Source of the DNA: Spectribacter acetivorans
GTDB taxonomy: Bacteria > Pseudomonadota > Gammaproteobacteria > Nevskiales > Salinisphaeraceae
Assembly: GCF_031846305.1 (NCBI RefSeq)
Contig: NZ_JAVRHY010000009.1
Coordinates: 1-64,000, forward strand
Reading direction: 5' to 3'
DNA: 64,000 nucleotides
Under the pieces are notes generated by a model. It searched no databases, had not been told where the DNA came from, and saw nothing but the letters and a program-made list of their open reading frames with translations. Every line of letters starts with the position of its first letter. Position 1 is the stretch's first letter. A program made the position numbers and the translations under genes. Positions 50,881 through 58,231 of the stretch are shown piece after piece.

Positions 50881-51096
50881 TTGCCAAGCGTACGAGTCAA
50901 GGAAAACGAGCCGTTCGAAGTCGCCCTGCGCCGCTTCAAGCGCAGCTGCGAAAAGGCCGGCGTGGTCACCGAAGTGCGCCGCCGCGAGCATTTCGAAAAG
51001 CCCTCGCAGGTGCGCAAGCGCAAGCGGGCGGCCGCGGTCAAGCGCCATCTCAAGCGCGTCCAGCGCGAACAGCAGCGCTTCACCCGGCAGTACTGA
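50881..51096 (+). CDS. rpsU: 30S ribosomal protein S21, TTG start
   Basis: S21 is a small basic 30S protein needed for initiation. The 71-residue product PSVRVKENEPFEVALRRFKR and on matches the family residue for residue in length. Only a TTG at 50881 gives that length. GGAG sits 10 nt upstream, while the in-frame GTG at 50872 is too close to the ribosome site. A rare start codon on this highly expressed gene is notable. yqeY follows after 43 bp, but dnaG and rpoD do not. Confidence 0.93.
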   Translation: MPSVRVKENEPFEVALRRFKRSCEKAGVVTEVRRREHFEKPSQVRKRKRAAAVKRHLKRVQREQQRFTRQY

Positions 51097-51139
51097 TCCG
51101 GGCCATCAGCCGCATCGCGGCGAGTATCGCCCCCACATC

Positions 51140-51583
51140 ATGACGCTCAAAGAGCAGTTATCCGACGACATGAAGTCGGCGCTGCGGGCCAAGGACCGCG
51201 AGCGGCTCGCGGTGCTGCGCATGCTGCTGTCCGCGGTGCGCCAGTGGGAGATCGACGAGCGTATCGAGCTCGACGACGCCGGCGTGCTGGCGCTGATCGA
51301 CAAGATGGTCAAGCAGCGCCGTGACGCGGAAACCCAGTACCGGGATGCCGGCCGTGACGAACTGGCCGATGCCGAGGCCGCGGAAGTGGTGGTGCTGGAA
51401 ACCTATCTGCCGGACGCGCTGAGCGACCAGGAACTGGCAGATCTGGTCGCCGCCGCCGTGACCCAGTCCGGTGCCCAGTCGATGCAGGACATGGGCAAGG
51501 TCATGGGCATTCTCAAGCCCCAGGTCCAGGGCCGGGCCGACATGGGCGCGGTCAGCGCCGCGGTCAAGAGCCAACTGAGCTAG
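51140..51583 (+). CDS. yqeY: GatB/YqeY domain protein
   Basis: This 147-residue helical protein belongs to the YqeY family, related to the tail domain of the GatB amidotransferase subunit. It starts MTLKEQLSDDMKSALRAKD and has YLPDALSDQELADLVAAAV and the end GRADMGAVSAAVKSQL, all family features. Its role is thought to touch tRNA but is undefined. It lies between rpsU and the convergent bcp gene. In many relatives rpsU-yqeY is followed by dnaG-rpoD. Confidence 0.92.
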   Translation: MTLKEQLSDDMKSALRAKDRERLAVLRMLLSAVRQWEIDERIELDDAGVLALIDKMVKQRRDAETQYRDAGRDELADAEAAEVVVLETYLPDALSDQELADLVAAAVTQSGAQSMQDMGKVMGILKPQVQGRADMGAVSAAVKSQLS

Positions 51584-51625
51584 CGATCTCCGGCCGCGCA
51601 TTCGCGCACCCCAAAATTCCCGAAC

Positions 51626-52084
51626 TCAGCCGCCGGTGGCGATCGCCGCCAGGGCCTGCCGGACGTGACGTTCCGCGGCCAGTTGCGCGCTGAACACCAG
51701 GCACACGGTTCCCGCACGATCGATCACGAAGGTGGTGCGGCCGGGCATGATGCCCAGCGTGCGGGGCACCCCGAAAACGCGCCGCAACTCGCCATCGGGA
51801 TCCGATACCAGCCGGAACGGCAGCGAGTGGGTCGCCGCGAATTTCCGATGGCTGTCGGCGTCGTCGCCGCTGATGCCGATCACCTCGGCCCCGGCGTTGA
51901 CGAAATCCTCGTAATGGTCGCGAAAGGCGCAGGCCTCACGGGTGCACACGGGGGTGTCGTCCTTCGGATAGAAGTACACCACCACCGGCTGCCGCCCGCG
52001 GTAATCGGCCAGGCGCACGGGCTGGCCGTGATGGTCGACGGTGTCGAAATCGGGGGCCGGGTCGCCCGGCTCGAGCATTGCCAT
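51626..52084 (-). CDS. bcp: Thiol peroxidase Bcp (PrxQ type)
   Basis: Bcp reduces hydroperoxides with thioredoxin. The 152-residue thioredoxin-fold protein has peroxidatic Cys47 and resolving Cys52 in PVCTREACAFRD, the atypical two-Cys spacing of PrxQ/Bcp. YPKDDTPVCT and VIGISGDDADSH are conserved flanks. An OxyR regulator is encoded at 23.9 kb; direct control is not shown by the sequence. It is convergent with yqeY. Confidence 0.93.
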   Translation of the reverse strand: MAMLEPGDPAPDFDTVDHHGQPVRLADYRGRQPVVVYFYPKDDTPVCTREACAFRDHYEDFVNAGAEVIGISGDDADSHRKFAATHSLPFRLVSDPDGELRRVFGVPRTLGIMPGRTTFVIDRAGTVCLVFSAQLAAERHVRQALAAIATGG

Positions 52085-52099
52085 ATCGTCGTTCTCCGG

Positions 52100-52591
52100 T
52101 TACAGGGTGGCGTCGACCAGCCACCAGCTCAGCCCGGCTGCCAGCAGCACCCCGCCGCCCAGCATCACGGCCTGCGGCCAGCGCGCACGCGGTCGCTCGG
52201 GCGGCTGGTCGAGCCAGTTCTCCAGTTCACGCAGATTGCGGGTGGTGGCCTTCCAGTAGATGTCGGCCAGGTCACCGACCACCGGCACCAGGCCGATCAC
52301 GAAATCGATACCGAGATTGCGCAGCATCCGACCCACCACCGGCCGCGGGGCCCGCAGCCGCACCGCCTCGCCCACCGACAGTGCCGACAGCACCACCCCG
52401 GCGAAGTCCCCGACCACCGGCAGCAATCCAATCGCGGCGTCCAGCCCTACCCGCGTGCGCAGGAACGGCACATATACCGAGGAATCCAGCCAGCGGGCCA
52501 GCCGCCGTACCCTTGCCAGGCTACGTTGCCGCCGCTCGGACAAATGGCTGTCGGACCGATCCTCGGGCCTGTCTTGATATGCTCGCGCCAT
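52100..52591 (-). CDS. DUF4112 family membrane protein
   Basis: The 163-residue protein has the DUF4112 core: LDSSVYVPFLRTRVGLDAAIGLLPVVGDFAGVVLSAL, then a repeat-like GIDFVIGLVPVVGDLADIYWKA, and a C-terminal membrane helix (about 140-158). The two GLxPVVGD elements suggest re-entrant or membrane-apposed helices. Function is unknown. Its ATG overlaps the ATG of the divergent flavin-oxidase gene (CATG), so neither has room for a ribosome site outside the other's coding region. GATACT lies 10 nt upstream. Confidence 0.83.
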   Translation of the reverse strand: MARAYQDRPEDRSDSHLSERRQRSLARVRRLARWLDSSVYVPFLRTRVGLDAAIGLLPVVGDFAGVVLSALSVGEAVRLRAPRPVVGRMLRNLGIDFVIGLVPVVGDLADIYWKATTRNLRELENWLDQPPERPRARWPQAVMLGGGVLLAAGLSWWLVDATL

Positions 52592-52607
52592 GACGCTTCT
52601 CAGTATC
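52578..52607. promoter_or_regulatory. Overlapping divergent -10 candidates around a shared CATG
   Basis: For the plus gene, TATGCT (52578-52583) lies 6 nt before the ATG at 52590. For the minus gene, GATACT (complement of 52602-52607) lies 10 nt before its ATG at 52591. Each -10 is inside the other gene's first codons, so both mRNAs may be leaderless. Confidence 0.3.
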
Positions 52608-53678
52608 CGGGACTATGAACGGGCAGCCAACGGGCAGCTTTCCGCGGCCACCCGTGACTATTATGCCGGTGGCGCCGCGGACGAGCTTACCCTGACCGCC
52701 AATCGCACGGCGTTCGAAGGCATCGACCTGATGCCGCGAACGCTGTGCGGCGCCACCCGGCCGGATCTGACCACCCGTCTGGGCGACCAGCCGCTGGCGC
52801 TGCCCCTGGGCATTGCGCCAACCGCCTTTCACAAGCTGGCGCATCCGGACGGCGAAACCGCCACCGCCCGCGCCGCCGGCGAGGCGGGTGCCCTGTTCGT
52901 ACTCAGCAGCCTGTCCACCACGGCCATGGAGCCGGTATTCGCCGCCACCGACGCGCCGCGTCATTTCCAGCTTTACATGTACCGCGACCGGGCCACCACG
53001 CGCGACCTCGTGGCGCGGGCGCAAGCCGCCGGTGCCGGGGCCATCGTGCTGACCGCCGATGCCCCTGTCTGGGGCCTGCGCGAGGCCGATGCACGCAACC
53101 GCTTCGTGCTGCCGCCGCATCTGCGGGCGGAAAATCTGGCCGCGGGTACCGACCGCCTACCGGACAGCGGTGGTTCCGGCCTGGCCACCTACATGAACGA
53201 GATCGTGGACGGCGGCATCACCTGGGACGACCTCGACTGGCTGTGCGCCAGCACCACCCTGCCGGTGTGGCTCAAGGGCGTGATGCACCCCGACGACGCC
53301 CGGCGGGCGATCGACCACGGCGCCGCCGGGCTGGTGGTGTCCAACCACGGCGGCCGTCAGCTGGATCGCGCCCCGGCTACCATCCGGGCCCTGCCGGCGA
53401 TCGCTCGGGCGGTGGACGGTCGCGTGCCGCTGTGGCTGGACGGCGGCATTCGCCGCGGCGCGGACGCGTTCACCGCCCTGGCCCTGGGCGCGGACGGGGT
53501 GATGATCGGCCGGCCCGCCCTGTGGGGCCTGACGGTCGACGGTGCCGCCGGCGTGGCGGCGGTGCTGGATATTCTCGCGCGCGAGCTGGCCAACACCATG
53601 TCGCTGTGCGGCTGCGCCTCGCTGGCCGCGATCCACCGCGACTGCCTCTTCGACACCCGAACGATTGAATCCCGATGA
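52590..53678 (+). CDS. FMN-dependent alpha-hydroxy-acid oxidase/dehydrogenase
   Basis: This 362-residue TIM-barrel flavoprotein of the LldD/glycolate-oxidase family oxidises 2-hydroxy acids to 2-oxo acids. It has PLGIAPTAFHKLAHPDGE, QLYMYRDR, LTADAPVWG, the Lys of PVWLKGVMHPDDA, catalytic His253 in SNHGGRQLD and the phosphate site LDGGIRRGADAF with VMIGRP. No membrane segment is present, so a soluble oxidase is likelier than the membrane LldD. A 2-oxoacid-type TRAP transporter lies elsewhere in the window. It overlaps the next gene by 4 bp. Confidence 0.9.
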   Translation: MTLLSIRDYERAANGQLSAATRDYYAGGAADELTLTANRTAFEGIDLMPRTLCGATRPDLTTRLGDQPLALPLGIAPTAFHKLAHPDGETATARAAGEAGALFVLSSLSTTAMEPVFAATDAPRHFQLYMYRDRATTRDLVARAQAAGAGAIVLTADAPVWGLREADARNRFVLPPHLRAENLAAGTDRLPDSGGSGLATYMNEIVDGGITWDDLDWLCASTTLPVWLKGVMHPDDARRAIDHGAAGLVVSNHGGRQLDRAPATIRALPAIARAVDGRVPLWLDGGIRRGADAFTALALGADGVMIGRPALWGLTVDGAAGVAAVLDILARELANTMSLCGCASLAAIHRDCLFDTRTIESR

Positions 53679-54751
53679 AACGAGTCGCCCTGCTGCTGAT
53701 TGCCGTTCTAGCCCTGCCCCTGGCCTATCTGCTGTTCTGGCCGGTTCCGATCGAGCCGGTGGCCTGGCAGGCCCCGCCCGCCCCCGAACGCGGCGAACCC
53801 AATGCCTCGGGCCCCGACCTGGCCGAGGCCGAGAAACTGGGCCGGGACGCGGGCGTCGGTCCCGAGGATGTCGCCGTCGACAAAAGCGGCCGGCTTTACG
53901 CCGGCTACGAGGACGGGCGCATTCGTCGACTTGCTGCTGACGGCAGCGGGGCCGAGACGCTGGCCGATACCGGCGGACGGCCGCTGGGCCTGGCCTGGGC
54001 GCCGGATGGTTCGCTGGTGATTGCGGATGCGGAACAGGGCCTGCTGGCTATGCGTGAGGACGGCTCGCTGCGCACCCTGGCCACTGCGGCCGACGGGCAG
54101 GCGCTGGGGTTCGCCGACGACGTCGATGTCGCCGCGGACGGCACCATCTATTTTTCGGACGCCTCCACGAAATTCGGCTATCACGCCGTGATGGCGGATA
54201 TCCTCGAGCACGGCGGCCACGGCCGGCTGCTTCGTTACGAGCCGACCGCCGACGAGACCACGGTGCTGGCCGACGGTCTGCAGTTTGCCAACGGTGTGGC
54301 GGTGGGCCCGGACGAACGCTACGTGCTGGTTACCGAAACCGGCGCCTATCGGGTTCAGCGGGTGTGGCTGGAAGGACCCCGGGCCGGGGAGACCGAGGTA
54401 TTCATCGACAACCTGCCGGGCCTGCCGGATAACATTTCCTACGACGCCGAGCGCGACATCTTCTGGCTGGCGCTGTATGCGCCGCGCAACCCGTCACTGG
54501 ATTTCATGGCCGACAAGCCGTGGCTGCGCAAGGTTACCTTCCGGCTACCGGCGGCGTTGCAGCCGGAACCGGAGAATCTCGGCTTCATACTCGGACTGGA
54601 CCCGTCCGGCCGCATCGTGCACAACTTGCAGGATAGCAGTGCCGACGCCTATGCGCCGATCACCAGCGTCGAGGCAGCAGGCGATTCGCTGTACCTCGGC
54701 AGCCTGCTACAGCCCGCGATCGGCCGGCTGCCGGTGCCGACAGGCGATTGA
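53675..54751 (+). CDS. Membrane-anchored SMP-30/strictosidine-synthase-like beta-propeller
   Basis: The 358-residue protein starts with a membrane anchor (MKRVALLLIAVLALPLAYLLFW) and continues as a six-bladed beta-propeller. Blades include GPEDVAVDKSGRLYAGYEDGRI, PLGLAWAPDGSLVIADAEQGL, ADDVDVAADGTIYFSDASTKF, and FANGVAVGPDERYVLVTETG. The last block is typical of the strictosidine-synthase subgroup, whose bacterial members are often lactonases or esterases. The substrate is unknown. Translational coupling (ATGA) to the hydroxy-acid oxidase suggests a shared pathway. Confidence 0.85.
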   Translation: MKRVALLLIAVLALPLAYLLFWPVPIEPVAWQAPPAPERGEPNASGPDLAEAEKLGRDAGVGPEDVAVDKSGRLYAGYEDGRIRRLAADGSGAETLADTGGRPLGLAWAPDGSLVIADAEQGLLAMREDGSLRTLATAADGQALGFADDVDVAADGTIYFSDASTKFGYHAVMADILEHGGHGRLLRYEPTADETTVLADGLQFANGVAVGPDERYVLVTETGAYRVQRVWLEGPRAGETEVFIDNLPGLPDNISYDAERDIFWLALYAPRNPSLDFMADKPWLRKVTFRLPAALQPEPENLGFILGLDPSGRIVHNLQDSSADAYAPITSVEAAGDSLYLGSLLQPAIGRLPVPTGD

Positions 54752-54753
54752 TA

Positions 54754-54778
54754 GCCGCGGGCTCGTTGAGCCCGCGGC
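54754..54778. terminator. Perfect 11-bp hairpin between convergent genes
   Basis: GCCGCGGGCTC pairs perfectly with GAGCCCGCGGC around a GTT loop, two bases after the SMP-30 gene stop and 35 bp from the stop of the convergent lipoprotein gene. No U-tract is present on either side, so termination efficiency is uncertain. Confidence 0.55.
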
Positions 54779-54813
54779 AGATGCGACCGGAAATCCGGCT
54801 CGCGGTCGGAAGA

Positions 54814-55050
54814 CTAGTTGTCTTCCATCGCCTCTTCCATTTCGTCGCCCGTTTCTTCGGCGGCATTGCCCATGTCTTCCGCGGAATCTTCCACCGCGTT
54901 GTCGTCCTCGAACATCTCGCCGACTTCCTCGGCGGCCTCCGAGGCTTCTTCGCTCATGTCCTCACGGGTGTCCTGTTCACAGGCTGCAAGCGTCAGCCCG
55001 CCAATGGACAGAGCAGCCAGCGCCAATGAGGTTTGCAGGGACGTTTTCAT
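54814..55050 (-). CDS. Very acidic small lipoprotein
   Basis: This 78-residue protein has a signal sequence MKTSLQTSLALAALSIGGLT with lipobox LAAC at residue 25. A mature domain of about 53 residues, almost half Glu or Asp, with repeated EE-x-A/G patterns follows (SEEASEAAEEVGEMF, AEETGDEMEEAME). It is probably a surface-exposed, helical or disordered anionic lipoprotein. AAGGAAAA precedes the ATG; the longer frame is rejected. It is divergent from DUF3185 across an unusually AT-rich 147-bp region. Confidence 0.75.
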   Translation of the reverse strand: MKTSLQTSLALAALSIGGLTLAACEQDTREDMSEEASEAAEEVGEMFEDDNAVEDSAEDMGNAAEETGDEMEEAMEDN

Positions 55051-55197
55051 AGGGGTTTTCCTTCTATCATTCCATGAACCCGGATCGCCCTCGTACACGT
55101 CAGGATATTGCGGCGGCGCAGCATTATTCAAGTGACAACGGAATCTGATAGCTTTCAGCGGCCTTCATCGTCCAACCACAAACCAGGAAGCACGAAC

Positions 55198-55395
55198 ATG
55201 CAAAAAGCCATTGGTGCGGCCCTGCTGATCGCAGGGGTTCTGTTGTTGTTCTTCGGTTACAGCGAGTATCAGTCCCTGCAGTCAGAGGTGAAGGAATTCT
55301 TCACCGGTTCGCCGACGGACCGTGCGCTCTTGATGCTTATCGGCGGTGCCATCAGTAGCGTGATCGGCCTGGTGCTCGTGGTTCGCCGCGGCTGA
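55198..55395 (+). CDS. DUF3185 small membrane protein
   Basis: This 65-residue protein has two membrane helices (about 3-19 and 42-61) joined by a polar loop SEYQSLQSEVKEFFTGSPTD. The pattern matches DUF3185, a family of small proteins often linked to stress in gammaproteobacteria. AGGAAG lies 8 nt before the ATG. The reading frame 30 codons longer is rejected. It follows a divergent AT-rich region and precedes the 209-residue gene by 14 bp. Confidence 0.85.
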   Translation: MQKAIGAALLIAGVLLLFFGYSEYQSLQSEVKEFFTGSPTDRALLMLIGGAISSVIGLVLVVRRG

Positions 55396-55409
55396 GCGGC
55401 GCCGTCACG

Positions 55410-56039
55410 ATGACCACGTCCGGACCCTGTGAGCTCGCCGCCAGTTTGCGCACTCTCGGCGCCCTGGAGGCCGAAACCGATCCGCCCGGTCTGGCAGGTG
55501 TACGTGCCTGCCAGCGCCGGCGCATTCAACGCAATTACGGCCCGGACCCGGTGCTCACGTTCTGCACCGACCGGCTACTGACCGGCCCGGACGTGAGCGC
55601 GCTGACGACAGACCCCGACGCCACCGCGGCCCGGCTTGGTCGCCTGCTTGGCGACACCACCGCCGCGGCCGCCGCGCTGGAATTCCTGGCGCTCACCGAG
55701 ACCCTCGACCGCGCTGTCGCGGCCCGGGCCACCACCGACGAGCCCGGCGTCGTGGGGTTCGCCCGGGCCTCCCGGCGCGTCGGCCGGCTTGCCGACCGGC
55801 ACCGGCAGGTGGATCTGGTGGGCCTGGTGGTCGAGGAATTGTCCGGCGTGGTCACCAGTCGCCTGTCCTGGATGGCCTTCCGCATGGCCCGAACGCCGGC
55901 GCGTCTGGCCGGTTTCGGGCCGTTCTACGAGTTGCTGCATGCCGGCTTCTCGGCGGTGCGGGACAACCCCGCCACCGTGGACCGCATCCCCGACTGGCTG
56001 GCCGAGGAGCGACGGCGCGTCGACCGCTTGCTGGCCTAG
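55410..56039 (+). CDS. Uncharacterised helical protein, possibly FFLEELY-like
   Basis: This 209-residue protein is helical and rich in Ala, Arg and Leu. The stretch RRRIQRNYGPDPVLTFCTDRLLTGPDVSAL then ALEFLALTETLDRAV resembles the layout of gammaproteobacterial FFLEELY-motif proteins, but the motif itself is degenerate (TFCTDRLL), so the assignment is weak. A later segment LAGFGPFYELLHAGFSAVRD could form a hydrophobic hairpin. The stop overlaps the convergent acetoacetate-decarboxylase-like gene by 4 bp. Confidence 0.6.
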   Translation: MTTSGPCELAASLRTLGALEAETDPPGLAGVRACQRRRIQRNYGPDPVLTFCTDRLLTGPDVSALTTDPDATAARLGRLLGDTTAAAAALEFLALTETLDRAVAARATTDEPGVVGFARASRRVGRLADRHRQVDLVGLVVEELSGVVTSRLSWMAFRMARTPARLAGFGPFYELLHAGFSAVRDNPATVDRIPDWLAEERRRVDRLLA

Positions 56040-56704
56040 GCGTCCTCGATGGCCGCCGGCGGGAATACCATGGAAAAGCTGGCCACCTGCAGGCAGGACA
56101 GCACCCGCTGGCTGGTGAAATCCGGAAACACCGCGTCATCGATCCGGCACTCGGTAAGCCGGGCCGGCCGCACCCGGCCACGGGCACTGATGCGGGTGGT
56201 GTAACGCCGGCCTTCCCAGGGCTGCACCAGCGTGTGCCAACCACCCGGCGCGAGTGCGGTGGTGACCGGCCAGGACAGGGACCGACGCGCGAAACACAGC
56301 TCCGCGAAGGGACGGTCATCGCGCGACACGCGAACGTGCTCGTTGCCACTTTCCACCGTATGGCGCTGAAACGCCGCCAGCGTCTTGGGCAGCCCCCAGT
56401 TGCGCCGGCCGTTGTCCACGCTGGGTTGCGAGGACACCAGGATGTCGGTGACCGCGAATCGCTTGCGGCCTTCAACGTCGAAGCGGCCGGGAACCAGCAG
56501 CAGTTCACGGTACGGACCCACGGCGGATTCACTGTAATCGACCACCATCACGGTGCCGATGCCACCCAGGGCCCGCCCGGCCAGACCCGGCACGCCGGCC
56601 GCGCAACGTTCGCCGAACTCACGTGAACAGCGAATCAGAATGATGTAACCCTGCCCGCGCAGCTGCCAGGGCGGCGGTGCGTGGATCGGCTGAGATTCGG
56701 ACAT
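56036..56704 (-). CDS. Acetoacetate decarboxylase-like protein
   Basis: The 222-residue protein fits the acetoacetate decarboxylase superfamily: PPPWQLRGQGYIILI at the start, VGPYRELLLVPG at 62-73 and NWGLPKTLA at 102-110. The Lys107 of WGLPK sits where the family Schiff-base lysine region is expected. Members include decarboxylases, aldolase-dehydratases and proteins of unknown activity, so function is open. AAGGGGAAGG precedes the ATG. It converges on the 209-residue gene. Confidence 0.75.
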   Translation of the reverse strand: MSESQPIHAPPPWQLRGQGYIILIRCSREFGERCAAGVPGLAGRALGGIGTVMVVDYSESAVGPYRELLLVPGRFDVEGRKRFAVTDILVSSQPSVDNGRRNWGLPKTLAAFQRHTVESGNEHVRVSRDDRPFAELCFARRSLSWPVTTALAPGGWHTLVQPWEGRRYTTRISARGRVRPARLTECRIDDAVFPDFTSQRVLSCLQVASFSMVFPPAAIEDA

Positions 56705-56738
56705 GGCCTTCCCCTTGCCGTGATCGCGGGCGCCAGCG

Positions 56739-56924
56739 TCAGCGCCAGGTGCGATTGTAGATTTCCACGAACATCAGCAACAGCAGATAGATGCAGTAGA
56801 CCATGTCCACCAGCGGCAGGAAGGCCGAGTAGAACGGGTCCGGGCTGTCGAAATCGGTGAAGGTAAAGGCCAGATAGCCCAGAAAGATCAGCATCCCGTT
56901 GACGATGAGATAGATGGGCCGCAT
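56739..56924 (-). CDS. Small two-helix membrane protein
   Basis: This 61-residue protein has two hydrophobic segments (residues 2-20 and 36-55) with a short acidic loop TDFDSPDPFYSAFLP. No family is recognised. GGGGAG lies 8-9 nt before the chosen ATG (MRPIYLIVNG); the longer frame is not credible. It lies 34 bp before the acetoacetate-decarboxylase-like gene on the same strand and may be co-transcribed with it. Confidence 0.65.
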   Translation of the reverse strand: MRPIYLIVNGMLIFLGYLAFTFTDFDSPDPFYSAFLPLVDMVYCIYLLLLMFVEIYNRTWR

Positions 56925-57215
56925 CCCGCGAACTCCCCGTGTTGCCCCCGGCGCCGACTCTAGCCCATCCGCTACCCCGCAGGCATCCGCATGACCGGTC
57001 GGGAAGTTTACCCATGTACAGGCGGGTGCCCAGCGGTTAACGTCAATGTCACCCGCGGGTGCTGATGGTATCCAAGGGGCGGTGGCCCGCATCCCCGTCG
57101 CTCGATGCGCCGGCCACCGGGACAGCTGTCGAATCGGATTCGCTTCGGCTGGCCGATTCCCTCCGTGTTCGGGCGGCGGCACCTGCCGCCGCCCGCTCTT
57201 GGCTACCCCGCCCGG
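56925..57215. other. 291-bp intergenic region with palindromes
   Basis: No protein gene is credible. The left end holds the ribosome site of the 61-residue gene. The centre has small palindromes (GACAGCTGTC at 57121-57130, CGAATC-g-GATTCG nearby). The right end has a strong hairpin just past sufT. I see no tRNA or known RNA family. Confidence 0.5.
57171..57194 (-). terminator. Perfect 11-bp hairpin downstream of sufT
   Basis: GGGCGGCGGCA pairs perfectly with TGCCGCCGCCC around two bases, 22 bp past the sufT stop. No U-run follows on the minus strand, so it may stabilise the 3' end or terminate weakly. Confidence 0.45.
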
Positions 57216-57767
57216 CTAGAGCATGCCGACCTGCAGCTTGGCCGCGTCGGACATCATCTCCATCGTCCAGGGCGGGTCGAACACCAGCTCCACATCGACC
57301 CGGTCCACGGTCGGTATCAGGCGCACCCGCGACTTGACGTCGTCGAGCAGGATGTCGCCCATGCCGCAGCCCGGCGCGGTCAGGGTCATGGCCACTTTCG
57401 CGGTGCGGTGTTCGGGATCGCCGTGGTCGAACTCGCAGCCGTAGATCAGGCCCAGGTCCACCACGTTGATCGGAATTTCCGGGTCGTAGACGGTGCGCAT
57501 CTGTTCCCAGGCCAGCGCTTCGACATCATCGTTGTCGGCACCTTCCGGCAACGCGATGGGCTCGGGCGGCTCCTTGCCGATGGCATCGGCCTCGCTGCCG
57601 GCGATGCGCAGCAGATTGCCGGCGATGTAGACGGTGAAACTGCCGCCCAGCGCCTGGGTGATGGTGCCGTGGGTACCCGCGGGCACTTCCACGGTGTCGC
57701 CGGCCGGAATCACCACGGCCTCGCAATCCCGCAAGAAGGTAACCGGTTCCTGATTGGGCATCTGCAT
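57216..57767 (-). CDS. sufT: Fe-S assembly protein SufT
   Basis: SufT is a DUF59 protein that helps Fe-S cluster maturation. The 183-residue product has an N-terminal beta-rich domain (VVIPAGDTVEVPAGTHGTITQALGG), then the DUF59 domain with YDPEIPINVVDLGLIY (94-109) and APGCGMGDIL (131-140), whose Cys is the likely cluster or metal ligand. The start MQMPNQEPVT is chosen for family fit. It is not in a suf operon; it is divergent from cbiX. LipA, a clear Fe-S enzyme, is in the same window. Confidence 0.92.
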   Translation of the reverse strand: MQMPNQEPVTFLRDCEAVVIPAGDTVEVPAGTHGTITQALGGSFTVYIAGNLLRIAGSEADAIGKEPPEPIALPEGADNDDVEALAWEQMRTVYDPEIPINVVDLGLIYGCEFDHGDPEHRTAKVAMTLTAPGCGMGDILLDDVKSRVRLIPTVDRVDVELVFDPPWTMEMMSDAAKLQVGML

Positions 57768-57837
57768 GACGAGGAATCCGTTATCCGGATGACTGGAGGC
57801 TGATTGTAGCAACCCGGCGGCCCGGCACGGTGGGGTT

Positions 57838-57846
57838 TGCTATCCT
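57838..57846 (+). promoter_or_regulatory. Extended -10 box of cbiX
   Basis: TG-C-TATCCT is an extended -10 with four of six consensus bases in the hexamer. It ends 7 nt before the ATG at 57854, so transcription should begin at the start codon. No ribosome site exists in the gap. Confidence 0.4.
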
Positions 57847-57853
57847 CGCGGCC

Positions 57854-58219
57854 ATGAATACGAGCCTGCTTCTGGTCGCGCACGGCAGCCGCCGCGAGGC
57901 CTCCAACGACGAGGTCCGGGCCCTGACCACCCGGCTGCGCACCGCGGCCGACGACCGCTTCCACCAGGTGGACTGCGCGTTTCTGGAACTGGCCTCGCCC
58001 CTGATTCCCGGCGGACTGGTCCGGCTGATCCAGGGCGGGGCCGAACGCATCATCGTGCTGCCCTACTTCCTGGCCGCCGGCCGCCATGTCACCGAGGACA
58101 TTCCGGCGGAAATCGCCGAGGTACGTGCCGATCATCCGGAAGTGGATATCGTGCTCAACCCCTATCTGGGAACAGCCGACTCGCTGCCCGAGTTGCTGCT
58201 GTCCCTGATCGCCTACTAG
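57854..58219 (+). CDS. cbiX: Short CbiX-type sirohydrochlorin chelatase
   Basis: This 121-residue single-domain chelatase has the family start LLLVAHGSRREASNDEV with the metal-binding His10. The core ECAFLE-like VDCAFLELASPLIPGGL and RIIVLPYFLAAGRHVTEDIP with a second His follow. Its length equals the homodimeric short CbiX (half of the long forms), which inserts Co or Fe into sirohydrochlorin for B12 or sirohaem. No other cobalamin gene is adjacent. The start is the ATG right after an extended -10 (probably leaderless). Confidence 0.85.
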   Translation: MNTSLLLVAHGSRREASNDEVRALTTRLRTAADDRFHQVDCAFLELASPLIPGGLVRLIQGGAERIIVLPYFLAAGRHVTEDIPAEIAEVRADHPEVDIVLNPYLGTADSLPELLLSLIAY

Positions 58220-58231
58220 CGAGACCACCCC

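Noticed and set aside
56925..57215. A tRNA or other known RNA in the gap before sufT
   Set aside because: No acceptor-stem pairing, no T-loop sequence and no CCA end; only simple hairpins are visible.
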